A DNA stretch of 64,000 bases. It comes from CAVQBP01 sp963723205. Its GTDB lineage: Bacteria; Bacteroidota; Ignavibacteria; Ignavibacteriales; Ignavibacteriaceae. The stretch lies in assembly GCA_963723205.1 (NCBI GenBank), contig CAVRQC010000002.1:15292-79291 (forward strand). Reading direction: 5' to 3'. The position numbers were made by a program, and so were the translations under genes. How positions within the stretch are numbered: the stretch's first letter is position 1; the number at the start of each line of letters is the position of its first letter. Shown here piece after piece: positions 8,385-17,834 of the stretch. The notes below the pieces were generated by a model that saw only the letters and a program-made list of their open reading frames with translations, searched no databases and was not told the DNA's origin.

Positions 8385-9680
8385 ATGACTAATATAGTAG
8401 ATGTTTTAGCAAGAGAAATTTTAGATTCAAGAGGTAATCCTACTTTAGAAGTTGAAGTTCAGCTTGAGAGCGGTATAGTTGGAAGAGCAGCTGTTCCCAG
8501 CGGCGCTTCAACCGGAGAGCATGAAGCAGTGGAACTCAGAGATGGGGATAAAAACAGGTTTGGCGGAAAAGGTGTATTAAAAGCAGTAGAAAACGTCAAC
8601 GAAAAAATCATCAATGAAATTTTAGATATGGATGCTATTGATCAGGCTGCAATTGATCATGCTTTAATAGATTTAGACGGAACTGAAAATAAAGGTGTTC
8701 TCGGTGCAAATGCAATCCTTGGTGTTTCATTAGCTGTTGCCAAAGCTGCTGCCGAAACCCTTACATTACCTTTATACAGATATATTGGCGGCGTAAATGC
8801 CCGTACCCTGCCAGTACCTATGATGAATATTTTAAACGGTGGAAAACACGCAGACAATAATGTTGATTTCCAGGAATTCATGATTATGCCAGCAGGCGCT
8901 CCTAATTTCCGTGAAGCTTTAAGAATGGGAGCTGAAACTTTTCACTCATTAAAATCTGTGCTGCATAAAAAAGGTTATAATACTGCTGTGGGAGATGAAG
9001 GAGGATTTGCTCCTAATTTAAAATCAAATGAAGAGGCTATAGAAGTTATTCTAGAAGCAGTTGAAAAAGCCGGATATAAAACCGGGAAGGATATTTTTAT
9101 TGCATTGGATCCGGCAGCCAGTGAATTTTATTTAAAGGATAAAGATGCTTATCATTTATTTAAATCTGCACCGGACAAAGTTATTCCTAAAGAAAAGATG
9201 ATCGATTACTGGGCTGATTGGATTTCAAAATATCCGATTATTTCCTTAGAAGATGGGCTTGCTGAAGATGATTGGGATGGTTGGAAAATGCTGACTGATA
9301 AACTTGGTAAAAAAGTCCAGCTTGTTGGTGATGATCTTTTTGTAACCAATACAAAAAGATTAGCAAATGGAATTGAAAAAGGAATAACCAACTCAATACT
9401 TATCAAGGTTAATCAGATTGGAACGCTTACTGAAACTCTGGATGCTATTGAAATGGCAAAGAAAGCAGGCTATACAAATGTAATCAGCCATCGCTCCGGT
9501 GAAACCGAAGATACTACAATTGCTGATATTGCAGTTGCAACAAACGCCGGACAAATAAAAACCGGTTCAATTTCAAGAACCGATAGAATAGCTAAATATA
9601 ACCAATTATTAAGAATTGAGGGAGAACTTGGTGATGTAGCAATATTTCCGGGTATATCTGCTATCAACTATAATGGTTAA
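8385..9680 (+). CDS. eno: Enolase
   Basis: Glycolytic 2-phosphoglycerate hydro-lyase producing PEP; 431 aa, normal length. It begins with IVDVLAREILDSRGNPTLEV, has SGASTGEHEAVELRD with the flexible active-site loop, VGDEGGFAPNL around 205, ISLEDGLAEDDWDGW with metal ligands near 285, DLFVTN, and LIKVNQIGTLTET containing the catalytic Lys. GHRSGET is present as SHRSGETED. It is monocistronic, with a strong terminator 22 bp after the stop. PEP carboxykinase elsewhere in the window uses the same metabolite in the gluconeogenic direction. Confidence 0.98.
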   Translation: MTNIVDVLAREILDSRGNPTLEVEVQLESGIVGRAAVPSGASTGEHEAVELRDGDKNRFGGKGVLKAVENVNEKIINEILDMDAIDQAAIDHALIDLDGTENKGVLGANAILGVSLAVAKAAAETLTLPLYRYIGGVNARTLPVPMMNILNGGKHADNNVDFQEFMIMPAGAPNFREALRMGAETFHSLKSVLHKKGYNTAVGDEGGFAPNLKSNEEAIEVILEAVEKAGYKTGKDIFIALDPAASEFYLKDKDAYHLFKSAPDKVIPKEKMIDYWADWISKYPIISLEDGLAEDDWDGWKMLTDKLGKKVQLVGDDLFVTNTKRLANGIEKGITNSILIKVNQIGTLTETLDAIEMAKKAGYTNVISHRSGETEDTTIADIAVATNAGQIKTGSISRTDRIAKYNQLLRIEGELGDVAIFPGISAINYNG

Positions 9681-9702
9681 CATTAAAAACATTTTATTAT
9701 TT

Positions 9703-9733
9703 AAAAGCCGTCAGTTATGGCGGCTTTTTTTTT
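9703..9733 (+). terminator. Rho-independent terminator of eno
   Basis: AAAAGCCGTCA, loop GTTA, then TGGCGGCTTTT followed by further Ts: an 11-bp stem with one G-T wobble and a U tract, directly downstream of enolase. Confidence 0.92.
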
Positions 9734-9833
9734 AACTAACATTGGATTTAAAATTTATCATAAAAAAAAGGTAGCCAAATAAATTTTTCTAGAATAATTT
9801 TCTGTTATCATAAAATTTATGTTAATATCTTAA

Positions 9834-10724
9834 ATGGCTTATCTAGGTGAAATAAGTGCCTTAATTACAGCATTTCTCTGGTCGGGAACATCTATAGCTT
9901 TTACTGCCGCATCAACAAGAATTGGTTCATTGCAGTTAAATATTAATAGAATGCTTCTTGCCGTTATCCTTCTTTTTTTGACAATTGTAATTGCCAATAT
10001 TAATTATTCACTTTCCTCAACTCAAATTTATTTTCTTGTATTGAGCGGAATAGCCGGTCTTGTTTTAGGTGATACTTTTCTCTTTAAGGCTTTTCAATAT
10101 ATCGGTGCTAGAGTAGGCATGATTATTATGGCTCTGGTTCCGGCAATAAGTACAATTTTAGCTTTAATTTTTTTAAATGAAACTATTTCTTTAGCAGGAA
10201 TAATCGGAATGATAATAACATTAAGCGGGATTTATGTTGTTATAATTGAAAAAAGAGAAATTCATCATTCAGAAGTAAAAACTAATAAACTTGGAATATT
10301 TTATGGTTTCCTTGGAGCTTTAGGACAGGCATCAGGACTGATATTAGCTAAGTTCGCTTTTGAAGAAGGAAGTATAAACGGTTTTGTAGCAACGTTTATA
10401 AGGATTTCATCTTCAGTAGCTATTATGCTGGTACTTACATTGGCAGTAAAAAGATATAGAAATCCAATTAAAATTTATTCTAAAGATTCAAAAGCTTTAA
10501 TTGCCACAATAGTTGGTACTTTTTTAGGTCCATATTTAGGAATTACTTTCAGTCTCATTTCAATTGAATATACAAAGGTAGGTATTGCGTCTACCTTAAT
10601 GGCAATGGTTCCTGTTATTATGCTGCCTCTTGTAAGATTTTACTACAAAGAGAAATTAAGCTGGCGTGCTATCTCTGGGGCATTTCTTGCAGTAGGCGGT
10701 GTTGCTATTTTATTCTTAAGGTAA
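9834..10724 (+). CDS. EamA/DMT-family permease
   Basis: Inner-membrane drug/metabolite transporter, 296 aa with about ten hydrophobic helices arranged as two EamA repeats (about 5-140 and 153-295). The first has ITAFLWSGTSIAFTAAS and the ALVPAISTILALIFLNE hairpin typical of the family; the second repeats this as MAMVPVIMLPLVRFYYKE. The substrate cannot be predicted; exporters of amino acids and metabolites are common in the family. Its stop codon abuts the stop of the convergent macrodomain gene with no gap and no visible terminator. Confidence 0.9.
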   Translation: MAYLGEISALITAFLWSGTSIAFTAASTRIGSLQLNINRMLLAVILLFLTIVIANINYSLSSTQIYFLVLSGIAGLVLGDTFLFKAFQYIGARVGMIIMALVPAISTILALIFLNETISLAGIIGMIITLSGIYVVIIEKREIHHSEVKTNKLGIFYGFLGALGQASGLILAKFAFEEGSINGFVATFIRISSSVAIMLVLTLAVKRYRNPIKIYSKDSKALIATIVGTFLGPYLGITFSLISIEYTKVGIASTLMAMVPVIMLPLVRFYYKEKLSWRAISGAFLAVGGVAILFLR

Positions 10725-11246
10725 CTAAGTACTGAATATTCTTTCATAGTTTTTGACATAAACATCTTTCGTTCTTTCATCGAAACAAACAAACACTATT
10801 TTTTCCAGCTCATTATTTATAGCAAGAAATTTTTTAGTTTCAGATAATGCAATATTAACAGCTCTGTCTAATGGAAATCTATAAACTCCCGTACTAATTG
10901 AAGGTAATGCTATAGATTTAAATCTCTTTTCCATTGCAAGTGAAAGAGAATTCTTATAGCAATTGGCTAAAAGATTATCTTCATTTCTTTCACCGCCATT
11001 CCAGATGGGACCAACAGTATGTATAACAAATTTTGCCGGAAGATTAAATCCGGGAGCTAGCTTTACTTTTCCGGTTGGACAACCTCCGAGCTTTTTATTG
11101 TACTCCAATAATTCAGGACCGGCACCTCTGTGAATAGCCCCATCTACTCCCCCGCCACCTAATAGAGACGTATTTGCTGCATTAACAATAGCATCGACTT
11201 TTTGTTTTGTTATATCGCCTTTTAATATTTCAATTTTTGTTTTCAT
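10725..11246 (-). CDS. Macrodomain O-acetyl-ADP-ribose deacetylase (YmdB type)
   Basis: Single macrodomain, 173 aa from the ATG at 11246; the longer frame to 11273 needs a TTG and adds residues absent from the family. Motifs: GDIT (10-13), VNAANTSLLGGGGVDGAIHR (21-40) with the adenine/ribose-binding Asn and the Gly loop, and SISTGVYRFP (117-126). These match MacroD/YmdB enzymes that remove ADP-ribose or acetyl from ADP-ribose derivatives. No ADP-ribosyltransferase or toxin is adjacent, so it is more likely housekeeping than part of a toxin system. Confidence 0.92.
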   Translation of the reverse strand: MKTKIEILKGDITKQKVDAIVNAANTSLLGGGGVDGAIHRGAGPELLEYNKKLGGCPTGKVKLAPGFNLPAKFVIHTVGPIWNGGERNEDNLLANCYKNSLSLAMEKRFKSIALPSISTGVYRFPLDRAVNIALSETKKFLAINNELEKIVFVCFDERTKDVYVKNYERIFST

Positions 11247-11631
11247 TTTCTTTACTAGTTTATTAAAAATCAATTAAAATTAGTAAAAATTTTTGATTTT
11301 TGTATTAAAGGATTTCCCTCCAATAATTATTTTATCGTACCTGTTTAAGCAGGTATTCCGTATTTCATTAACTCAAATTATATAATTTTTAAACGTTTTT
11401 TTTAGAAAAATCAGGGAAAAGACGTTTGTTTGAAAACAGTCTGTATAAAAAAAGACGATTTCAATTACCTTCCGGCAATAATTTAATATTAAAGATCATC
11501 TATTAATATATTTTTTAATCATTTAGCCTTATATAGAATTACATCTTAATGAACTTGTGGTTTTGTTAATTGATTACTTTGACATATGAAATAATAGCTC
11601 TAAATTTAGAATATTAAAAACGGGGTTAAAC
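11247..11631. other. Divergent intergenic region
   Basis: About 385 bp between the macrodomain gene and the AraC-type regulator, AT-rich and without a frame. It should hold both promoters. The only structure seen is a short inverted repeat, TACCTG-N6-CAGGTA at 11338-11355, which could be an operator but is short enough to be chance. Confidence 0.4.
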
Positions 11632-12753
11632 ATGAAAGTGGGATTTATTGACATTATTCTCTTCGTACTGTTTTTTCAAATCCTGTCGCTCACACCTTTT
11701 CTTCTATTTAATAATCAAAAGAAGGGATTATCCAATAAAATACTCGCCCTGTTTTTGCTGTCAAAAGCATTATGCATTTCCAATTTCATAAGCTTCAGGT
11801 TATTTAATTATACTTTAGAGTATTTTCCTCATGCATTTTTCTTTGGGAGTTCTTTTACTGTACTATGGGGACCCGGAATTTATTTTTATACCAGATCACT
11901 TGTAAATATTGATTTTAAGTTTAAAAGAAAAGATTTGATTCATCTCCTCCCTTTTGCGGCTCATTTCATTTATTTATTATTTGCTTTTCATTTAAATAGT
12001 GCAGCAACCAAAAGAGAACTGATCCTAAATCATGCAGTTTTTTCTTCTTTATCTTCTCAGACTATTTTAGGTTTAGTTCATCTTATTATTTTCATTTATC
12101 TTCTTGCTTCTTTAAAAGTAATAGTCAATTACAGGGCTAATATTAAAAATTCTTTTTCTTCTATTGAAAAGATAAATCTTTCATGGATGATTTTCGTTCT
12201 TGCCGGCTTTTCGATTAAATGGTCGGCAGATGTTTGGATGTATTTTAACGGCCTCTTTGGTTTATCAGAAGAATTGCCGTTATTAATTTCGAGATTAGCT
12301 CTATTTTTATTCGTCAACATTGTTATTTATAAAGGTTTAAAACAACCGGAGATTTTTTCAGGAATACTTGAGGCTCAGCCTACAAAAAAACCTTTTCTTT
12401 CAAAATCACTTGAAGAGCAGTATTTGGAAAAACTCTCTGCTTATATGGAAGAAAGGAAACCTTATCTGAATCCGGATATTACTCTTATGGATCTTGCCGA
12501 ACAGGTATCAATTCCTTACCGGGCTCTTTCTGAAGTGATTAACAATAAATTAAAGCAGAATTTTTATGATTTTATAAACAGCTACAGAATTCATGAATCA
12601 AAGAAACTTCTTTCAGAAAAATCAGATAAGCTCAAAACCATTCTTGAAATACTTTATGAAGTTGGATATAACAGCAAATCATCTTTTAATAATGCTTTTA
12701 AAAAATTTACCGGAATGACTCCTACCGAATATAGACGTAGCTATGGAAATTAA
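11632..12753 (+). CDS. AraC-family regulator with N-terminal membrane domain
   Basis: Membrane-bound transcription regulator, 373 aa. Residues 1-235 are hydrophobic with about seven helices (starting GFIDIILFVLFFQILSL), as in the Bacteroidota family of 7TM-AraC proteins; residues 265-373 are a C-terminal AraC DNA-binding domain with two helix-turn-helix units, LMDLAEQVSIPYRALSEVI and ILEILYEVGYNSKSSFNNAF, ending FKKFTGMTPTEYRR. The membrane part presumably senses a ligand or membrane state. The PQQ-propeller gene follows 110 bp downstream in the same direction and is a plausible target. Confidence 0.9.
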   Translation: MKVGFIDIILFVLFFQILSLTPFLLFNNQKKGLSNKILALFLLSKALCISNFISFRLFNYTLEYFPHAFFFGSSFTVLWGPGIYFYTRSLVNIDFKFKRKDLIHLLPFAAHFIYLLFAFHLNSAATKRELILNHAVFSSLSSQTILGLVHLIIFIYLLASLKVIVNYRANIKNSFSSIEKINLSWMIFVLAGFSIKWSADVWMYFNGLFGLSEELPLLISRLALFLFVNIVIYKGLKQPEIFSGILEAQPTKKPFLSKSLEEQYLEKLSAYMEERKPYLNPDITLMDLAEQVSIPYRALSEVINNKLKQNFYDFINSYRIHESKKLLSEKSDKLKTILEILYEVGYNSKSSFNNAFKKFTGMTPTEYRRSYGN

Positions 12754-12863
12754 TTAACAAAATGGTATTTCTAAAAGCATACTGCTTCTTTTAAGACGAA
12801 CTAGTCAAATCATTATATTAAAATTCACCCCGTAATTCAAACTAATATTAACATGGAGGTTAA

Positions 12864-14618
12864 ATGAATATAATGATCAAATCATGTTTAATACTTATAA
12901 TGCTTGCCTTTCAAAATTTTTCTTTATGCGGCGAAGTTATATCCTGGAAGTTTAAAACAGGAGGTATTGTTTACTCTACACCACTAATAGTCAATGATAC
13001 GGTTTTTATAGGAAGCGAAGACAGCGTATTTTACGCAATAGATTTTAACGACGGCTCTGAAATATGGCATTATAAAACCGGGAACAAAATCCTTTCAACA
13101 GCAGCATATTCAAATAATGTAATATGTTTTGAGAGCGGAAATGTATTATATGGATTGAATATGAACGGCACGGAAAAGTGGAAAGTTACTATTTCAGAAG
13201 GAAATGTAACAAATCATTATGATGCATGGGATTGTTTCCACTCTTCTCCTAATATTTTTAATGGAGTTGCATATGTCGGAAGTGAAAGAGGACAAGTAAT
13301 AGGTGTTAATATTCAGACGGGGGAGGAAGTTTTCAGAATTGACACAGGTGATAGAGGTGTTGGTATACATGTTAAACCGGCAATTTATGACAATAAAATA
13401 TATTTCGGAGAGTGCAGCGGGAAATTTTATTGTTACGATTTAACCACTAAAGAAAAAGTATGGGAATATAATACTAATCCGGAAAAATTGTGGCAGGATC
13501 CTTCTATAGAGACTAATCCTGTAATAAAAGATGGCATAGTTTATTTTGGCGGGCGGCATTGTCATCTTTACGGTTTGGATGCACAGAATGGCAACAAAAT
13601 CTGGTGGTATTCCGATCCTAACAATATGTGGATTTTAGGAGGGCCTACTATATCCGATTCACTATTATTCATTGGAAGTTCCAATCAGCAAATACTCCAT
13701 GGATTCAATATCAATAAAAGAAAATTAATGTGGAAAAAATTTTTTGATGGCCGGATCTACGGAAATCCATTCGTAAAAGATGATAATGTCTTCTTTGGAA
13801 CAGGTATGGAGACAAATGATGATATAGGATGTTTGTATGCCGTAAATAAACATTCAGGTGACATTGTAAATCGTTTTATCACAAATAATCAGATACATTC
13901 ATCCCCAATCGTAATTAATAATAAAATAATTTTTGGATGCTCCAATAATTATGTTTATGCTTTAAATGAACAGGAAATGCTTAACTGTGAACATCCGGAA
14001 TCCAGGTTTTTAGAGGAAGGGGAAATTTATTTAGGAGAAGTTAAACAGGATACAACCATTTCTATTGGTATTACAAATCCTTATAATACTGCGGATTCCA
14101 TAAGTCTTTCCTGTACAGGAAGGGGGATCTCTGCAAGTACATTTGAAATTGATCCTAAAAAATTAAAATTAGCTCCACTAAGCAAGTATTATATTCTATG
14201 CACAATTAAAGCTTCCACAATGACAGCCAATGACTATAATGTTTCCTTAAGGATGACCCGATATTTCACTTTAGATCCTGCTTCTCAGAATATAAGTAAA
14301 ATTATAAAGTTTACTGTTCCTACAGTTAGTTCTATGGGCAAATCAGGGAACAAGATAAACTATATTCTGGGTCAAAATTATCCAAATCCATTCAATCCTT
14401 TAACTAAAATAAAGTATTCAATTGCTGATCCTTCTCAGGTAGAACTAGTTGTATTTGATACACTCGGGAAAGAAATTACTAAGTTAGTAAATGGATACCT
14501 GAATGCGGGTAACTATGAAGTTTCATTGAATGCATCAGATTTTCCAAGCGGTATTTATTATTATAAGTTAAAGGCAGGTAACTACAGTTCGGTAAAAAAG
14601 CTGGTAGTTCTGAAATAA
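12864..14618 (+). CDS. Secreted PQQ-repeat beta-propeller with T9SS sorting domain
   Basis: 584-aa exported protein. A signal peptide spans 1-22; residues 28-370 hold PQQ/pyrrolo-quinoline-like propeller blades (repeated GxVxSTPxxxxGxVYxGS patterns such as GGIVYSTPLIVNDTVFIGS); an Ig-like stretch follows at about 385-490; residues 499-584 form a type A T9SS C-terminal domain with YPNPFNP (506-512) and a final KKLVVLK. It should cross the outer membrane by type IX secretion and be surface-anchored or released. No PQQ-dehydrogenase catalytic residues were recognised, so it is probably a structural or binding propeller. Confidence 0.9.
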   Translation: MNIMIKSCLILIMLAFQNFSLCGEVISWKFKTGGIVYSTPLIVNDTVFIGSEDSVFYAIDFNDGSEIWHYKTGNKILSTAAYSNNVICFESGNVLYGLNMNGTEKWKVTISEGNVTNHYDAWDCFHSSPNIFNGVAYVGSERGQVIGVNIQTGEEVFRIDTGDRGVGIHVKPAIYDNKIYFGECSGKFYCYDLTTKEKVWEYNTNPEKLWQDPSIETNPVIKDGIVYFGGRHCHLYGLDAQNGNKIWWYSDPNNMWILGGPTISDSLLFIGSSNQQILHGFNINKRKLMWKKFFDGRIYGNPFVKDDNVFFGTGMETNDDIGCLYAVNKHSGDIVNRFITNNQIHSSPIVINNKIIFGCSNNYVYALNEQEMLNCEHPESRFLEEGEIYLGEVKQDTTISIGITNPYNTADSISLSCTGRGISASTFEIDPKKLKLAPLSKYYILCTIKASTMTANDYNVSLRMTRYFTLDPASQNISKIIKFTVPTVSSMGKSGNKINYILGQNYPNPFNPLTKIKYSIADPSQVELVVFDTLGKEITKLVNGYLNAGNYEVSLNASDFPSGIYYYKLKAGNYSSVKKLVVLK

Positions 14619-14984
14619 TTTTTTTTATGAAATCTTAAAAGAAGAAGTATTCTAGTCACAGATTAATTTTTATTACTAAAATAGATTTAAGATATAATTC
14701 GTATTAATTTGTGGCTAATTTAATTTTAACAAAGCACATCACTTTATTTCTGATTTTATCAGGAGCAATTTTGTTTTCCAAAAATTAAAAACACCCTGGC
14801 TTGTTTTATTTAACCAGATCCTGGTATCATTTAATTTCATTTCGTATTCTTTTGGCAGTTTGGTGCTTGTCCTTATGGATATGAGATAAAAACCCCAAAG
14901 ATAACTATAGCGATTAATAATCTTTTCATTATCAGCCTTAAAATATTGAAAGACTTATTTATTATTATTCTATTTTAAAGGGTA
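14619..14984. other. Intergenic region with possible decayed minus-strand gene
   Basis: 366 bp between the propeller and the metallo-hydrolase. On the minus strand a frame of about 70 codons without a start runs from about 14958 to a TGA at 14739; it includes RYSYLWGFYLIS and KLPKEYEMKLNDTRIW and looks protein-like but matches nothing I know. A second minus-strand frame at 14920-14864 reads MKRLLIAIVIFGVFISYP then stop, like an orphan signal peptide. Together they suggest remnants of a lost gene. Confidence 0.35.
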
Positions 14985-15839
14985 TTAAGCGTTTATATTA
15001 GATTGAAAAGATTTTGCAACCAGCAGATTTATTGCTGAAGCAGATAATCCCATTTTTTCAACTACAATCTTACATAATTCAATAGGAGAATAGCTTTCAG
15101 CATTCTCAATATCGCTAATTGTTTTGTGAATTGTAATTAAGTAATCGATGCTTTGATCCATTTTCCTTTGAATATCAGAATCAAAAACAGGTTTATCCCA
15201 TGAAGAAAGTAAAACCTTCAAATCTTTAATTTGTTTTATTCTTTTGATTGATGAAATCGTATCACTAAAATTTTCATAAATCGGTAATTCACCCGGCAGA
15301 AGAATACTATCCCCGCTAAACAAAACTTTTTCATATTTAATATATAATGATACAGAACCACTGGAATGACCTGGTGTATGGATAACCTCTACCGATAAAT
15401 CATTTTCCAGCTTAATAGTTTCATTATCACTGAGAAAATGATCGATTATAACAGAACCATCAACCAGATTTTTAAAACCAGGTACAGGTCTATCGGAAAA
15501 TTGTTTATCAACATCTTCAATCCAATCTTTTTCATTTTCATGAGCTAATATTTTACAGCCGGAAACTTCTTGAATATGCTTTGCAGAACCTATATGATCC
15601 GGGTGTGAATGAGTTAAAATCAAGGTCTTAATATTCTTTACTTCTCTTCCTTTATCCTTTATGTATTTTAAAATTGAATCACTTGAAGAGGAAACCCCGC
15701 TATCAACTAAATGAATATTTTCTTTACCGAAAATGATGAATGAATAGACAAAGCGTTCAAGATTAACTTCCGGATTGACCGGTATATAAAAAGTATGTTT
15801 CAGTGCATGGATATTTTCTGAGATTTGTATTGCCTGCAA
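14985..15839 (-). CDS. Metallo-beta-lactamase-fold hydrolase
   Basis: 284-aa MBL-fold enzyme. The binuclear zinc motif is THSHPDH with H77, H79, D81 and H82, followed by HTPGHSSGS (third His near 160) and FSGDSILL with the bridging Asp. The C-terminal 60 residues are helical. This arrangement is that of glyoxalase II-like thioesterases and lactonases; the substrate is unknown. It is last in the run of minus-strand carbohydrate genes, 21 bp downstream of the GH9 cellulase, so it may be co-transcribed. Confidence 0.85.
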   Translation of the reverse strand: MQAIQISENIHALKHTFYIPVNPEVNLERFVYSFIIFGKENIHLVDSGVSSSSDSILKYIKDKGREVKNIKTLILTHSHPDHIGSAKHIQEVSGCKILAHENEKDWIEDVDKQFSDRPVPGFKNLVDGSVIIDHFLSDNETIKLENDLSVEVIHTPGHSSGSVSLYIKYEKVLFSGDSILLPGELPIYENFSDTISSIKRIKQIKDLKVLLSSWDKPVFDSDIQRKMDQSIDYLITIHKTISDIENAESYSPIELCKIVVEKMGLSASAINLLVAKSFQSNINA

Positions 15840-15860
15840 TATTCTATTTTACCTATGGTT

Positions 15861-17687
15861 TTATTTATCAATAAATTTTGAGAGTAATTTTACATATGAA
15901 GCCTGATAATAAATAGCCGGCTCAGTTATTTCCCAGGAATTTTCAGGAGTAGAATTATTCCAGTTTAAATAACATTTTTGAGGAGGCTGGGTTGAAATAT
16001 CTTTACGGCTGCCGTCATACCAGAAATTCGGTCCGCCAGGAACATATCCCGGAGGAGGATTACCATCCCACTTTGTACCGTGTCCAAACCAATCATGCCA
16101 GATTTTATCAGTACAAATTTCTGCACCGTATTTATACATATTACTTAGATAGACAATCCCGAGCGGGTTTACTCCATGAAAGTAATGTAAAATACTTATT
16201 GCTCTATTAAAATATTTTTCATTTCTAGCGGTATCAATATTATAAGTAATAAAGTCATAGTTTGAACTCCCAATAGCTGCACGTGGATTATTTGAACCCC
16301 ATGTATAAAGCGCTTTGGGAATATAGGCCATATATATGTCATCTTTCGGCTGATACCTGTAAATATCTAAACCTTCTCCCTGGGCTAAATAGTGAGAGAT
16401 AATTTCATTTTTAGTTTTTTTATCGGCTTCGGGAATTGCAGTATAATAAAGAATTGCATCGCCTTGCTGACTAAAATAAGCAGCAAGAAAGTTATCGTAA
16501 AATGGAGCGGTTACAAAAAACATTTTGCAGACAACACTATCATATTTCACTTCACCTGTAAGTGCAAACAAATAAATAGCCGATACTACTGCCATTTCAT
16601 CCTGCCGCTTTAAGCTGCAGTCGGCATCACCAGATTTAATTTCCTGACTATCGCAGCTATCCGAACGGGGATTCCCTTGATACCAATTCCATGCTTTAAT
16701 TGCTCTCTCTTTTAAGTCATTGGCATATTCAGATAAATTAGGAAATTTTGAAAAAACAATGGAAGCATGTGCAAACATACCTGCAGCAGCTATAGAAGAT
16801 GAGGAACATTCAGGTCCGTAGTATCGAGGTCTCCTGTCCTTACTTGGCGGTGAGACTACATCATAATCTATATTTCCCATTTTAATTAAAACTCCCCCAT
16901 CATCCTGCTGCATTTTTTTAATCCAATCAAGTTCATACTTAACCTGGTCTATCAAATCAGGTATTCCATTACCTGATTCAGGAATATTGAAATCATCTGT
17001 AAAAATATTTGGATTTTGTTCATAAGCAGTTAAGAGCATATGAACCGGGCTTCCTGCAAAAGTAACATATTTATTATAATCACCTGCATCCATCCAGCCA
17101 CCGGAAAGAACTTTTGCAGTTGCAGCATTTTCTTTATCATAAAGATACCGGGCATCTTTATCCTGACCAGGGCCAATTAAACCAGCACTATCTGTCCATG
17201 GTTCTTCTGCATATGGTGTTTCTTTAGGACTATTAACCCGCTGATAGTAAAACACTCTCATAGCGGCCTTTAAGATATCTTTATATACATCTTTGGAAAT
17301 TTTAAACTTATATGAACCAACATTTTTCAGTTTATCAAAAATATAATATTCACCTTCTTTGTTTAAGCCGGAAAAATCGAACCACCATCCTTTATCACCT
17401 GCAGTATAATCAACAGCACCATTATTCCACACAATTATTCTGCCTGAATAGACTACATCGTCATTATCCCATCTTCGTACTTCGTAATTAGCTCCCGGTT
17501 CGAAGCTATCGTTAGCATTGAATCCCAATTGCGGATCAATGATAACTGCTATTTTTTGATCATCCGGCCTGTATCCAAACTGATCAATCATTATATATTT
17601 TTCAATCTTATCCGGTTTTGCCTGTATAATTAGTGACCACATTAATACTAATGGTAGTAAAAATTTGAAGGTGCTTTTGTATTTCAT
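15861..17687 (-). CDS. Glycoside hydrolase family 9 cellulase
   Basis: Exported inverting endo- or exo-glucanase, 608 aa. Signal peptide 1-23; an N-terminal cellulase Ig-like domain (about 30-132, starting IMIDQFGYRPDDQ); then the (alpha/alpha)6 GH9 domain. The catalytic base pair is D200/D203 in GGWMDAGDYNKYV, and the acid is E589 in EPAIYYQA near the C-terminus. The region HGVNPLGIVYLSNM and WFGHGTKWDG is typical of the CelD/theme D group. There is no carbohydrate-binding module and no T9SS tail, so it is probably periplasmic or lipid-independent. It sits with cello- and manno-oligosaccharide phosphorylases. Confidence 0.93.
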   Translation of the reverse strand: MKYKSTFKFLLPLVLMWSLIIQAKPDKIEKYIMIDQFGYRPDDQKIAVIIDPQLGFNANDSFEPGANYEVRRWDNDDVVYSGRIIVWNNGAVDYTAGDKGWWFDFSGLNKEGEYYIFDKLKNVGSYKFKISKDVYKDILKAAMRVFYYQRVNSPKETPYAEEPWTDSAGLIGPGQDKDARYLYDKENAATAKVLSGGWMDAGDYNKYVTFAGSPVHMLLTAYEQNPNIFTDDFNIPESGNGIPDLIDQVKYELDWIKKMQQDDGGVLIKMGNIDYDVVSPPSKDRRPRYYGPECSSSSIAAAGMFAHASIVFSKFPNLSEYANDLKERAIKAWNWYQGNPRSDSCDSQEIKSGDADCSLKRQDEMAVVSAIYLFALTGEVKYDSVVCKMFFVTAPFYDNFLAAYFSQQGDAILYYTAIPEADKKTKNEIISHYLAQGEGLDIYRYQPKDDIYMAYIPKALYTWGSNNPRAAIGSSNYDFITYNIDTARNEKYFNRAISILHYFHGVNPLGIVYLSNMYKYGAEICTDKIWHDWFGHGTKWDGNPPPGYVPGGPNFWYDGSRKDISTQPPQKCYLNWNNSTPENSWEITEPAIYYQASYVKLLSKFIDK

Positions 17688-17834
17688 AATTTTTTATAGG
17701 AGTTGATTTAAAAGATTAAAAGTTAATTAATAATCAATGGATAATTTATACTGTAATTTTCAATTCTCAATATTCAATTAACAATTTTTATTTGTCACTA
17801 ATAGATGATACATCTTCCATTTAGTATATGTTCT

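Noticed and set aside
8657..9667. Minus-strand frames within enolase
   Set aside because: Shadows of a highly conserved gene on the opposite strand.
10725..11246. Toxin-antitoxin (DarTG-like) reading of the macrodomain gene
   Set aside because: No ADP-ribosyltransferase gene beside it, and motifs are of the YmdB type.
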